Source: an uncultured Bacteroidales bacterium
Lineage (GTDB): Bacteria > Bacteroidota > Bacteroidia > Bacteroidales > Paludibacteraceae
DNA: 64,000 nucleotides
Reading direction: 5' to 3'
NCBI GenBank assembly: GCA_946404495.1
Contig: CAMJDT010000005.1
Location: 1-64,000, forward strand
The notes under the pieces were generated by a model that saw nothing but the letters and a program-made list of their open reading frames with translations, searched no databases and was not told where the DNA came from. A program made the translations under genes and the position numbers. Shown in pieces: positions 6,366-15,013 of this stretch (within the stretch, counting starts at the first letter, position 1; every line of letters begins with the position of its first letter).

Positions 6366-9266
6366 ATGAAGAAGCAATTCGTATTGCTACTGGCGGCGAT
6401 GATGGCCGTGGTAGCGCAGGGAATTAACTACCAGAGTGTAAAGGGTGATCCGACGGAGACGAGGATCTATACCCTGGACAACGGTCTGACCGTCTATCTG
6501 TCGCGCAACGACGTGAAACCGGAGATTCAGACCTACATAGCCGTACGTGCCGGCGGACAGAACGACCCCTTGGAGTCGACCGGTCTGGCACACTATCAGG
6601 AGCATATCATGTTCAAGGGTACCACCCACTACGGCACCACGGACTATGAGAAGGAGAAAGAGTTCCTGGATCAGATAGACGAGCTCTACGAGCAGTACGG
6701 CAAGACCACTGACCCCGCCGAGCGCAAGGCCATCTACAAGATGATCGACAGCGTATCGTATCTGAGTTCGCAGGTCGCTATCGCCAATGAGTTTGACAAA
6801 CTGATGCAGCTCATCGGTGCTACCGGCGTGAATGCCTACACCTCCACGGATCGCACCTGCTACCACGAGGTGATCCCTGCCGGAGAGTTGGAGCGCTGGG
6901 CGATGATCGAGAGCGACCGGTTCCAGAACCTCGTCGTACGCGGCTTCCACACCGAGCTGGAGACCGTATATGAGGAGTTCAATATGTACTCCACGATGGA
7001 TCAGGATAAGGTGCTGATGGCTATCAACCAGGCTCTCTATCCCGATATACCGTATCGTCAACACGATGTCATCGGTACGCAAGAGCACCTGAAGAATCCC
7101 AGCCTGAAGAATATCAAACGTTTCTACCAAGAGTACTACCGTCCCAACAATGTGGCTATCATCCTCGCGGGCGACTTTGAGTACGACCACGCAATGGAGA
7201 TCATTCAGCGCTACTTCGGCGACTGGAAACCTAACAAGGATATCAAGCCCTTTGAGGCTCCCGACCATAAGCCGCTCAAGGCCCACAAGGACACGATCGT
7301 GTACGGCAACGAGGCACCCGAAGTATGGCTGACTTGGACGATGCCCAATGTGAAGAGCGAGGATATACCGGCGCTGAGAATGATGGACGCCGTATTGAGC
7401 AACGGTAAGTGCGGTCTCATTGATGTGGATATCACCCAGAAACAGCGTCTCTTGGGTTCGTTTGCCGCGCTGGACGAGGGCAATGACTTCTCGGAGTTCT
7501 ATATGGTAGGTCAGGCTAAGACCAAACAGAAGAAGGAAGAGGTGAAGCAGATTCTGCTGGACGAGATCGAGAAACTCAAACGCGGTGAGTTTGACGAGGA
7601 GCTGCTGAAAGCCATCGTCAACAACAAACGCCGCTACGAGATGTCGAGCCTGGATAACAACAGCAGCCGCGTCTATACCTGCCTCAGCAGCTTCATCTAC
7701 GGTATCCCCTACGAGCAGGTGCTCTTTAGTACCGACCTTCTGGAGAAAGTGACCAAAGATGATGTGGTAAAGATGGCCAATAAGTACTTCGGCGACAACT
7801 ACGTGTGCGTCTATAAGGAGCAAGGCGAAGGCGCGCTGCCTCCCGCGATCGAGAAACCGACCATCACGCCGATCGAGATGAATCGGGATAAGACCTCGGA
7901 CTTTGTGCAGAAACTGAGCGAGATGCACGCCGAGCCGATCGAGCCGCGATTCCTGGATATGGAGAACGATGTGCTGGTCAAGGAGATGGAAGGCGGACAG
8001 GAGTTTGTGTATAAGATGAACACCCAGAACCGTTTGTTTGAGTTGACCTTCACCTTCGACAAGGGTTCGGCACAGATGCCCGAACTCGGACTGCTCTCCG
8101 ACTATATCGACTATCTCGGAACGGGCAACATGACGGCCGATGAGCGTCAGCGTCAGCTCTATATGCTGGCCTCGGAGATGTGGGTGTCGGTAGGCGAGAA
8201 CGAGACGACCGTAGGTATATACGGTCTGGAGGAGAATATGCAGCCTTCGCTGGAACTGCTGGAAGACTGGCTCCTGACCTCCACAGCCGATGAGAACGCC
8301 TTCCGCGAGGTGGTCAACGACCGCATCAAAGCGCATAACGACCTCAAGAGCGACCAGCGCTCCTGCTTCTCGGCGCTGATGCAGAGCGGTATGTACGGTC
8401 TGGATGCCCGCAAGCAACAGATCCTGACGCCCAAACAGATGAAGAAACTGTCGGGTCAGCAATTGCTCGCTACCTTCCGCGCACAACTGCCCGGTATCAA
8501 GCACGTGATCTATTACGGTGCCACCGCCGGCGACAAGGCGATGGATATGATCGTCAAGGACAGCCGTCTGCTGCAACTCGCCAACCGCGACCAGATGACC
8601 GAACCCAAACATATTCTGCCCCTTGAGATCAAGCAATCCGACGTGTGGGTAGCTCCCTATAAGGCCAATAACATCTACCTGGTGACCTATGCAAACTGGG
8701 GCGAAGTGTACACGCCGAAAGATGAAGCCGTCATCCGCCTGTTCAACGAATACTTCGACGGTTCGATGGGCGGCATCGTATTCCAGGAGATGCGCGAGAG
8801 CCGCGCGCTGTGCTATGCCTCGGGCGCGAACTTCTGCACGCCCGACTATCAGAACGAACAGAACTACTTCTACACCTTCATCCTCTCGCAGAACGATAAG
8901 CTGCAGGAGTGCGTAGAGACCTTCCGTCAGATCTGCAACGATATGCCTAAGTCGGAAGCCGCCTTTGAGCAGGCTAAGACCTCGCTACTGAAGAAAATGG
9001 AGAAGAAACGCTACGTGGGCTACGGTGCCATCAGCGCCTACCTCTACTTCCGCGACCTGGGCTGGGACCACGACTGGAACGAGGATGTCTATAAGGCCGT
9101 TCAGGAGATGACGCTGGAGGATGTGCTCAACTTTCAACGCGAGCGTATCGCTAACCGTACCTACCGCTACATGGTATTAGGCGACCCCAAGAAGATCGAC
9201 ATGAACTACCTGAAGACCAAAGGTCAGTTGAAGCAACTGAAGATTAACGATATATTTGTCTATTAA
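6366..9266 (+). CDS. M16 (insulinase/pitrilysin) family zinc metallopeptidase, exported
   Basis: 966 residues from the ATG at 6366, chosen because a clean signal peptide (MKKQFVLLLAAMMAVVAQG) starts there; the track ORF adds five residues encoded by array C. The inverted zinc motif HxxEH is present as HYQEH (H76, E79, H80), with the downstream Glu in ELETVYEEF. The protein has the two-lobed layout of M16 enzymes, the C-terminal half (about 540-966) being the non-catalytic lobe. It would degrade peptides in the periplasm. The stop overlaps the prfA start (TAATG), implying translational coupling. Confidence 0.93.
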   Translation: MKKQFVLLLAAMMAVVAQGINYQSVKGDPTETRIYTLDNGLTVYLSRNDVKPEIQTYIAVRAGGQNDPLESTGLAHYQEHIMFKGTTHYGTTDYEKEKEFLDQIDELYEQYGKTTDPAERKAIYKMIDSVSYLSSQVAIANEFDKLMQLIGATGVNAYTSTDRTCYHEVIPAGELERWAMIESDRFQNLVVRGFHTELETVYEEFNMYSTMDQDKVLMAINQALYPDIPYRQHDVIGTQEHLKNPSLKNIKRFYQEYYRPNNVAIILAGDFEYDHAMEIIQRYFGDWKPNKDIKPFEAPDHKPLKAHKDTIVYGNEAPEVWLTWTMPNVKSEDIPALRMMDAVLSNGKCGLIDVDITQKQRLLGSFAALDEGNDFSEFYMVGQAKTKQKKEEVKQILLDEIEKLKRGEFDEELLKAIVNNKRRYEMSSLDNNSSRVYTCLSSFIYGIPYEQVLFSTDLLEKVTKDDVVKMANKYFGDNYVCVYKEQGEGALPPAIEKPTITPIEMNRDKTSDFVQKLSEMHAEPIEPRFLDMENDVLVKEMEGGQEFVYKMNTQNRLFELTFTFDKGSAQMPELGLLSDYIDYLGTGNMTADERQRQLYMLASEMWVSVGENETTVGIYGLEENMQPSLELLEDWLLTSTADENAFREVVNDRIKAHNDLKSDQRSCFSALMQSGMYGLDARKQQILTPKQMKKLSGQQLLATFRAQLPGIKHVIYYGATAGDKAMDMIVKDSRLLQLANRDQMTEPKHILPLEIKQSDVWVAPYKANNIYLVTYANWGEVYTPKDEAVIRLFNEYFDGSMGGIVFQEMRESRALCYASGANFCTPDYQNEQNYFYTFILSQNDKLQECVETFRQICNDMPKSEAAFEQAKTSLLKKMEKKRYVGYGAISAYLYFRDLGWDHDWNEDVYKAVQEMTLEDVLNFQRERIANRTYRYMVLGDPKKIDMNYLKTKGQLKQLKINDIFVY

Positions 9267-10366
9267 TGGATATACTGGAACGCATAGACGGTCTGGAGGC
9301 TAAGTTTCATGAGGTGAGTCTCCTACTAACCGACCCCGCCGTAATTGCCGATCAGGCTCGCTATGTGCGACTGAACCGCGAGTACCACGACCTGGAACGC
9401 GTGTTGGAAGCAGCAGGTCGCTATCGCAAGGCTGTGCATGCCTTGGAGGACGCGCGGCAGGTGTTCTTCAACGAGACGGATGCCGAACTGAAGGAGATGG
9501 CGCGTGCGGAGATCGATGAGCTGGAACCCCAACTGCCCAAACTGGAGGAAGAGGTCAAACTCATGCTCCTGCCGCAAGATCCCGAGGACGGTAAGAACGT
9601 CGTTATGGAGATTCGCGGCGGAACGGGCGGCGACGAGGCAGCATTGTTTGCCGGCGATCTCTTCCGCATGTACACCAAGTACTTCGAGCTCAAGGGTTTC
9701 AAGTACTCGGTGTCCTCCTTCTCGGAAGGTGCCGTGGGCGGCTATAAGGAGATCATCTTCAATGTAACCGGCCAGAACGTATACGGCACGCTCAAGTATG
9801 AGAGCGGAGTGCACCGCGTGCAGCGCGTACCCGTGACGGAGACGCAAGGCCGCGTGCATACCTCGGCGGCCACGGTAGCCGTACTGCCCGAAGCCGATGA
9901 GTTTGAGGTGCATATCAACGAGGGCGAGATCCGCTGGGACTACTTCCGCAGCGGAGGTGCCGGCGGACAGAACGTCAATAAGGTGGAGTCGGGTGTCAGG
10001 CTGCGCTATAACTGGAAGAACCCCAATACCGGCGAGGTACAGGAGATACTGATCGAGTGCACCGAGACGCGCGACCAACCTAAAAATAAGGAACGCGCGC
10101 TCGCGCGCCTGCGCACGCAGATATATGATAAGGAGCATCAGAAATATATCGATGACATAGCCGCCCGCCGTAAGACGATGGTCTCGACCGGCGACCGTTC
10201 GGCGAAGATACGTACCTACAACTATCCGCAGGGACGCATCACCGATCACCGTATCGGCTATACCATCTATAACCTCGCGGCGTTCATGGACGGCGATATC
10301 CAAGGCGTCATCGATGCCCTGACCGTTGCCGAGAACGCAGAGCGACTGAAAGAGAGTGAACTCTAA
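9266..10366 (+). CDS. prfA: Peptide chain release factor 1
   Basis: 366 residues, normal for RF1. The GGQ motif that triggers peptidyl-tRNA hydrolysis is at 233-235 (SGGAGGQNVNK). The stop-codon-reading PxT tripeptide is present as PVT in QRVPVTETQGR, which marks it as RF1 (UAA/UAG) and not RF2 (SPF). The protein terminates translation in the cytosol. It overlaps the preceding M16 gene by one base and is followed after 20 bp by rsmE. That gap contains an 8-bp, not 7-bp, direct repeat (AATGATGT twice). Confidence 0.96.
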   Translation: MDILERIDGLEAKFHEVSLLLTDPAVIADQARYVRLNREYHDLERVLEAAGRYRKAVHALEDARQVFFNETDAELKEMARAEIDELEPQLPKLEEEVKLMLLPQDPEDGKNVVMEIRGGTGGDEAALFAGDLFRMYTKYFELKGFKYSVSSFSEGAVGGYKEIIFNVTGQNVYGTLKYESGVHRVQRVPVTETQGRVHTSAATVAVLPEADEFEVHINEGEIRWDYFRSGGAGGQNVNKVESGVRLRYNWKNPNTGEVQEILIECTETRDQPKNKERALARLRTQIYDKEHQKYIDDIAARRKTMVSTGDRSAKIRTYNYPQGRITDHRIGYTIYNLAAFMDGDIQGVIDALTVAENAERLKESEL

Positions 10367-10386
10367 GGGAATGATGTAATGATGTA

Positions 10387-11100
10387 ATGTATTTGTTCTA
10401 TTGTCCGAATATTGAGACGTGTCAGGTGCTGTCCGAGGAGGAGAGCGGTCACGCCGTGCGGGTGCTGCGCTACGGGGTAGGGGACGAGATCCTCATCACC
10501 GACGGCCGCGGTACGACCTACAAGGCGGTCATCACGGCTGCGCATCCCAAGAAATGCGAATATCGTATCCTCTCGTCCGAACGCCAGCAGCGCGGACACG
10601 ACTTCTATCTGCATATTGCGATCGCACCGACCAAGAACATCGAGCGACTGGAATGGATGATCGAGAAATGCACCGAGATTGGTGTGGACGAGATCACTCC
10701 CTTGCTCTGCCGTTTCTCCGAACGCAAGCAACTGCGTACTGATCGACTGGAGAAGATCATCCTCTCCGCCGCCAAGCAGAGCCTGACGCCCTATCTGCCT
10801 ACGTTGAACGAGCTGACTGCGTACGATACCTTTGTCCGCGAGCATCGTCCCGACCCGAACTCGCAGTGCTTCATCGCACATTGCTACGAGAGTGAGAAAC
10901 GACTGTTACGCAACGAGATCGTCTTGGGTAAGAATATCACCGTACTGATAGGTCCGGAGGGCGATTTCTCCGAAAAGGAAGTGCAGGACGCACTCGCGGC
11001 GGGCTACCTGCCGGTGTCGCTGGGCAATTCGCGGCTCAGAACCGAGACGGCAGGCGTAGTAGCGTGTCACACGGCAATCCTATTGAACGAAAAAGAATAG
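10387..11100 (+). CDS. rsmE: 16S rRNA m3U1498 methyltransferase RsmE
   Basis: 237 residues with the SPOUT-fold knot of the RsmE family: LIGPEGDFSEKE, then VSLGNSRLRTETAG, which together form the SAM-binding trefoil knot. A PUA-like N-terminal domain precedes it. It methylates N3 of U1498 in helix 44 of 16S rRNA. It sits directly between prfA and a PAP2 phosphatase gene with no gap on the 3' side (stop at 11100, next ATG at 11101), so all are probably one transcript. Confidence 0.94.
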   Translation: MYLFYCPNIETCQVLSEEESGHAVRVLRYGVGDEILITDGRGTTYKAVITAAHPKKCEYRILSSERQQRGHDFYLHIAIAPTKNIERLEWMIEKCTEIGVDEITPLLCRFSERKQLRTDRLEKIILSAAKQSLTPYLPTLNELTAYDTFVREHRPDPNSQCFIAHCYESEKRLLRNEIVLGKNITVLIGPEGDFSEKEVQDALAAGYLPVSLGNSRLRTETAGVVACHTAILLNEKE

Positions 11101-11745
11101 ATGAACTCTCTCATAGAGATAGACCAAGCCTGGCTGCTGTGGATCAATGCGCAGCATAGCTCGTGGGCAGATGTACTGATGTGGTATATCAGTTCGCGTT
11201 GGCTGTGGATTCCGCTCTATGTAGGAATAGCCGCCCTCATCTGGTGGCGCTTCGGCTGGCGGCGTGCCCTGTGGATCATAGCAATCATGGGCTGCGCCGT
11301 AGGTCTGGCCGATTGGCTGACAACGCTGATGAAGCACACCATTTGCCGTCCGCGTCCGACCCATGAACCGGCACTGGAGGGAATGATTCATATCGTCAAC
11401 GGCTACACGGGAGGACAGTACGGTTTTCCCTCGTCGCATGCCTCCAACACCTGTGTGGTAGCGCTGCTCTTCTCGCTGATATGGACGCGCCCTGAGCCGG
11501 TAGCGGCACGAAAAATCAGCCGCGCCTCGTGGGCGTGGCTGCTATGGATCTGGGTAGCGCTGAACTGCTACTCGCGCATGTATCTCGGGGTGCATTATCC
11601 TGGGGATATAGCGGTGGGCCTCATTGTGGGGGCGGCGGTGGCGGCAGGAGCATACGCGTTGTATCGGGTAAGTCCTCCGGCACGCTTAAGCGGTTCATCG
11701 GCGGCTGCGGCATGCGCGGATGCGCCGCAGAACGGTGGTTCATAA
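11101..11745 (+). CDS. PAP2-family membrane phosphatase (undecaprenyl-diphosphatase-like)
   Basis: 214 residues with the three PAP2 phosphatase motifs in order: KHTICRPRP, PSSHAS and SRMYLGVHYPGD. Four to five hydrophobic segments place it in the inner membrane, acting on lipid pyrophosphates such as undecaprenyl diphosphate. The last 40 or so codons overlap the oppositely directed gene at 11621-12043 by 125 bp. The final residues (SPPARLSGSSAAAACADA...) look like antisense read-through of the proline-rich end of that gene and not a conserved domain. Confidence 0.88.
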   Translation: MNSLIEIDQAWLLWINAQHSSWADVLMWYISSRWLWIPLYVGIAALIWWRFGWRRALWIIAIMGCAVGLADWLTTLMKHTICRPRPTHEPALEGMIHIVNGYTGGQYGFPSSHASNTCVVALLFSLIWTRPEPVAARKISRASWAWLLWIWVALNCYSRMYLGVHYPGDIAVGLIVGAAVAAGAYALYRVSPPARLSGSSAAAACADAPQNGGS

Positions 11746-12043
11746 ACCGGTCGAACTGCTCGGGACTCAGTATCTGCTTCAGCTCCTCGGTAGCCTGCTG
11801 CATGTACTGCAAGTTCTCCGCTCGCGTAAGGCCCTTATGACGCAGCACGGCATACTTGAGGTGCAAGCGATAGAGGGTGTCGCGCGTCAGGGTATCGGTG
11901 ATATCCAACTCACGCGTCAGACGTTCGGTCTGCTTGAGCGCTTCCTCTTCCGCCGTACGCGGAGGCAGCTTCTCTTCCGGAGGTTCCTGCGCAAAGGCCG
12001 TCGAGGCTAACAGGAATAGAATGATGAGGATACTGTTTCTCAT
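11621..12043 (-). CDS. Small exported protein, Spy/CpxP-like
   Basis: 140 residues with a signal peptide (MRNSILIILFLLASTAFA) and a mature part of two helices rich in Leu, Glu, Gln and Arg that ends in a Pro-rich tail. The helix TEELKQILSPEQFDRFM resembles the LTPEQ-type helices of periplasmic Spy/CpxP-like proteins of Bacteroidota. Such proteins often buffer envelope stress, but the role here is inferred only from that resemblance. The tail is encoded opposite the last membrane segment of the PAP2 gene. Confidence 0.65.
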   Translation of the reverse strand: MRNSILIILFLLASTAFAQEPPEEKLPPRTAEEEALKQTERLTRELDITDTLTRDTLYRLHLKYAVLRHKGLTRAENLQYMQQATEELKQILSPEQFDRFMNHRSAAHPRMPQPPMNRLSVPEDLPDTTRMLLPPPPPPQ

Positions 12044-12090
12044 TTGTAAACAAGGTTAAAACCGCAATACTAACAACAAAAACCGTGCCA

Positions 12091-13308
12091 ATGAAGGCCG
12101 AAACATTCATAGCAAGACGCCTCTATTACGGCAATACGTCGTCGCACGCCAAACCGGCGGTGCGTGTCGCATTGATAGGTATGATCATCGGAGTGATGGT
12201 GATGATGATAACGGTATCCGTCGTAGTAGGCTTCAAGCGAACGATCGTGAGCAAGGTCACGGGTTTCGGCGCGCATATTCAGGTGGTCAGTTTCCGCTCC
12301 AACAATACCTACGAATACGAACCTATCTCTGTCTCGGATACGCTCGTTGAGCAATTGAGGACGATTCCGCACGTAAGCGAGGTCAATGTGTTTGCCACCA
12401 AACCCGGTATCGTCAAGACGGACAGTGCTTTTCAAGGCGTCGTGTTTAAGGGTACGGATTACTGGCGTTGGTTTGAGGACAACCTCGTGCGCGGCACGTT
12501 GCCGGAAGGGGAGCGGGAGGTGATGATCAGTCAGCGGCTCGGACGGCTGATGAAGCTGGATGTGGATAGCTCTATGCTCTGCTATTTCGTCGGCGACGAG
12601 GTGCGCGTGCGTAAGTTCCGTATATCTGGAATCTATGAGACCGGCCTCGGCGAGTTTGACGAACGCTTTGTACTGGGTGCGGTGTCGGTAGTAAGACGCC
12701 TCAACGACTGGGACGACGACGAGGTGTCGGGCATCGAGATACTCATCGACGATATGCGCCATTTAGAGGAGACCCGCGATGCCGTCTATTTCGCTACCGC
12801 CAACCGCTTTGACGAAGACGACCCGCAGCCGCTCTATACGCGCGATCTGGTGGATCTGAACTATCAGATATTCTCCTGGCTCGACCTCTTGGATATGAAC
12901 GTGTGGGTGATCCTGATCTTGATGCTCTCGGTCAGCGGATTCAATATCGTATCGGGTCTCATCATTATGATGCTGGATAATATCCGCCTGATCGGTCTGC
13001 TGAAATCGCTGGGTGCGGACAACCGTTTCATCCGGCGTATCTTCATCACCGACGCCTGTATGCTGGTGCTGAAAGGTATGCTTTGGGGCAATGTGATAGC
13101 GCTTATTCTTTGCGCCGTGCAATACTTCACTCACGTGCTGCCGCTGGATGCCGCTACCTACTATGTGTCCTCTGTGCCCGTTGCCTTCCCCTGGCTCGGA
13201 TTCGTGGCACTCAATGCCGGCATACTACTCGTCAGCTTCCTCGTGCTGCTCGCTCCCTCCGCGATCGTTACCCGTATATCCCCCGCCCAAGTAATGCGTT
13301 TTGAATAA
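12091..13308 (+). CDS. FtsX/LolC-LolE type ABC transporter permease
   Basis: 405 residues from the ATG at 12091 (the track ORF starts two codons earlier at a GTG). One N-terminal membrane segment (ALIGMIIGVMVMMITVSVVVG) is followed by a large periplasmic MacB-type domain and three C-terminal membrane segments (about 265-400). This is the LolC/LolE arrangement used to release lipoproteins from the inner membrane. No ATPase gene (LolD) is adjacent, so the assignment to lipoprotein release is by family. The start lies 47 bp from the divergent Spy-like gene. Confidence 0.87.
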   Translation: MKAETFIARRLYYGNTSSHAKPAVRVALIGMIIGVMVMMITVSVVVGFKRTIVSKVTGFGAHIQVVSFRSNNTYEYEPISVSDTLVEQLRTIPHVSEVNVFATKPGIVKTDSAFQGVVFKGTDYWRWFEDNLVRGTLPEGEREVMISQRLGRLMKLDVDSSMLCYFVGDEVRVRKFRISGIYETGLGEFDERFVLGAVSVVRRLNDWDDDEVSGIEILIDDMRHLEETRDAVYFATANRFDEDDPQPLYTRDLVDLNYQIFSWLDLLDMNVWVILILMLSVSGFNIVSGLIIMMLDNIRLIGLLKSLGADNRFIRRIFITDACMLVLKGMLWGNVIALILCAVQYFTHVLPLDAATYYVSSVPVAFPWLGFVALNAGILLVSFLVLLAPSAIVTRISPAQVMRFE

Positions 13309-13313
13309 TGAAC

Positions 13314-13334
13314 TAATTTTTAATTTTTAATTTT
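13314..13334. repeat. Heptamer array D, (TAATTTT)x3
   Basis: Three perfect TAATTTT units between the permease stop and the GSCFA start. The last two bases of the array are the first two bases of the TTG start codon at 13333. Confidence 0.9.
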
Positions 13335-14127
13335 GAACTTCTTCACCCCTATATCGATTCCCCGTTCCGAGTGGACAATTACGTATGACGATAAGTTGCT
13401 GCTGCTCGGTTCGTGTTTTGCGAATAACATAGCTCGCAAACTCAGGGAGTACTTTTTCCGCGTGACGGTCAATCCGACGGGTACGCTCTATAACCCCGTT
13501 TCGATTGCGCGGCATATCGATTTGATCGCCGAGCACGATGTGGCGATTATTACCTTTGGCACCGCTTGGGTGTATGTGGATAAGGCTACGGGCGAGGTAG
13601 TGGACAACTGTCAGAAGCGTCCGGCAAGCGATTTTATTCGCCGTCGAATGAGCGTAGATGAGATCGTAGAGTTGTGGCAAAGTGTCGTTGAAAAGCATGC
13701 GAATAAACGATTTGTGTTTACGGTATCTCCTATTCGTCATCTAAAAGACGGTCTGCACGAGAATCAACTATCGAAGGCAACCCTGCTGCTCGCCATTGAA
13801 AAACTGAACAATATCAACTGTCAATTGTCAACTATCAATTACTTCCCGTCCTACGAAATCCTGATGGATGAGCTGCGTGACTACCGCTTCTATGCCTCGG
13901 ATATGATGCATCCCTCCGAGACCGCAATCGACTATATTTGGGAGCGGTTTGAGAAGACCTATTTATATAAGGATGAGAACCGCGAGACAATGCGCGTCTT
14001 GCATCAGTTGTATCTCGACCGCAACCACCGGCCGCTCTATCCCGATAGCGACGACTATCGCCGCTTTCAGGCCGCGACCGAAGCCCGTGCGGATGAGCTG
14101 AGAAAACGTTATCCCTGGATAGAATAA
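13333..14127 (+). CDS. GSCFA domain-containing protein
   Basis: 264 residues with the name-giving motif LLGSCFANNI near the N-terminus; the family resembles SGNH/GDSL hydrolases and is frequent in Bacteroidota, with unknown substrate. Homology begins at the residue encoded by TTG at 13333, and no upstream in-frame ATG exists, so a TTG start is inferred. An internal segment (NNINCQLSTINYF, about 157-170) is encoded by heptamer array E and is likely an insertion. Catalytic Ser would be in the GSCFA motif. Confidence 0.85.
   Translation: MNFFTPISIPRSEWTITYDDKLLLLGSCFANNIARKLREYFFRVTVNPTGTLYNPVSIARHIDLIAEHDVAIITFGTAWVYVDKATGEVVDNCQKRPASDFIRRRMSVDEIVELWQSVVEKHANKRFVFTVSPIRHLKDGLHENQLSKATLLLAIEKLNNINCQLSTINYFPSYEILMDELRDYRFYASDMMHPSETAIDYIWERFEKTYLYKDENRETMRVLHQLYLDRNHRPLYPDSDDYRRFQAATEARADELRKRYPWIE
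13813..13840. repeat. Heptamer array E inside the GSCFA gene
   Basis: Four units ATCAACT, GTCAATT, GTCAACT, ATCAATT read through in frame without a stop. The same family occurs as intergenic arrays F, H, K and R. Confidence 0.92.
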
Positions 14128-14129
14128 AT

Positions 14130-14184
14130 ATCAATTATCAAATAATCGTTCCGAAAGGATAAGAATTGTCAATTATCAATTGTT
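14130..14184. repeat. Heptamer array F (split), ATCAATT family
   Basis: Two units at 14130-14143 and two at 14168-14181, separated by 24 bp. The second block runs into GTTGTGA, which contains the GTG start codon of the next gene at 14185. Confidence 0.85.
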
Positions 14185-14862
14185 GTGACCGTACTCTACG
14201 AAGACAATCATATCATAGCCGTCAACAAGACCTGTAACGAGATCGTGCAGGGCGATAAGACGGGTGACACGCCGCTGAGCGAGACCGTCAAGGCCTATAT
14301 CAAGGACAAATACCATAAGCCCGGTGAGGTTTTCTTGGGCGTGACGCATCGTCTGGACCGTCCTACGAGCGGGGTAGTGCTCTTTGCCCGTACCTCGAAG
14401 GCGCTGACGCGGCTGAACGATATGTTCCGCTCGCACGATCAGATACGCAAAACCTATTGGGCCATCGTGCAGGGCGTACCCAAAGCCGCAGAAGCCAGAC
14501 TGGAGAACTACCTCGTAAGAAACGAGAAACTCAATAAATCCTTTATCACGCGTGCCGATACCAAGGATGCCAAACTTGCGGTACTGAGTTACCGCACGCT
14601 GGCGGTAGGGGAGCGCTACTCGCTACTGGAGATCGACCTCGAGACCGGACGGCATCATCAGATCCGCTGCCAACTCGCTGCTATCGGTTGCCCGATTAAG
14701 GGCGACCTCAAGTACGGAGCGCACCGTTCGAATCCGGACGGAGGCATCTCGCTCCACGCCCGCAGTATCCGATTCATTCATCCCGTATCCAAACAGGAGA
14801 TCACCATCGAAGCTCCCGTGCCCGACGATCCCCTATGGCATACCCTAACCACTAACCTATAA
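14185..14862 (+). CDS. RluA-family 23S rRNA pseudouridine synthase
   Basis: 225 residues with the catalytic signature HRLDRPTSGVVLFARTSKA (catalytic Asp in RLD) and the ETGRHHQIRCQLA motif. It isomerises uridine to pseudouridine in structured RNA, most likely 23S rRNA. There is no S4 domain, as in short RluA/TruC-like members, so the precise target is open. Homology starts exactly at the GTG at 14185, which abuts array F. The stop codon TAA at 14860-14862 lies in array G. Confidence 0.9.
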   Translation: MTVLYEDNHIIAVNKTCNEIVQGDKTGDTPLSETVKAYIKDKYHKPGEVFLGVTHRLDRPTSGVVLFARTSKALTRLNDMFRSHDQIRKTYWAIVQGVPKAAEARLENYLVRNEKLNKSFITRADTKDAKLAVLSYRTLAVGERYSLLEIDLETGRHHQIRCQLAAIGCPIKGDLKYGAHRSNPDGGISLHARSIRFIHPVSKQEITIEAPVPDDPLWHTLTTNL

Positions 14863-14887
14863 CCTATAACCAATAACCTATAACCTT
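14846..14887. repeat. Heptamer array G, (TAACCTA)x6
   Basis: Six tandem units TAACC(TA/AC/AA/TT) with exact 7-bp phasing. The array encodes the last two codons and the stop of the pseudouridine synthase gene and continues into the intergenic space before the acyl-CoA ligase promoter. Confidence 0.95.
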
Positions 14888-14954
14888 TATCCGTTCACCG
14901 TTATATTCCGAATTTGAAAGAGTGTTGTCCAAATCTCAAATAATGAATGATTTA

Positions 14955-14986
14955 TTTGTGTATTTGACAAAAAATCGCTATCTTTG
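14955..14986 (+). promoter_or_regulatory. Promoter of the first acyl-CoA ligase
   Basis: TTTG (14955-14958), a 20-nt spacer and TATCTTTG (14979-14986). Transcription would begin near 14993, which rules out the TTG start of the track ORF at 14984 and supports the ATG at 15014. Confidence 0.82.
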
Positions 14987-15013
14987 CAGCCGCTTTTGAT
15001 GATAATAAGGAAT

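Noticed and set aside
6387-8636. Long minus-strand ORF (749 aa) opposite the M16 peptidase gene
   Set aside because: It mirrors the coding strand of a clear M16 gene; its sequence shows no family motifs and no promoter or ribosome-binding site. The same holds for the antisense ORFs at 9326-10303, 20686-22134 and 33932-35179.
10370-10386. Possible heptamer array before rsmE
   Set aside because: The period is 8 bp (AATGATGT twice) with only two copies, so it was not counted.
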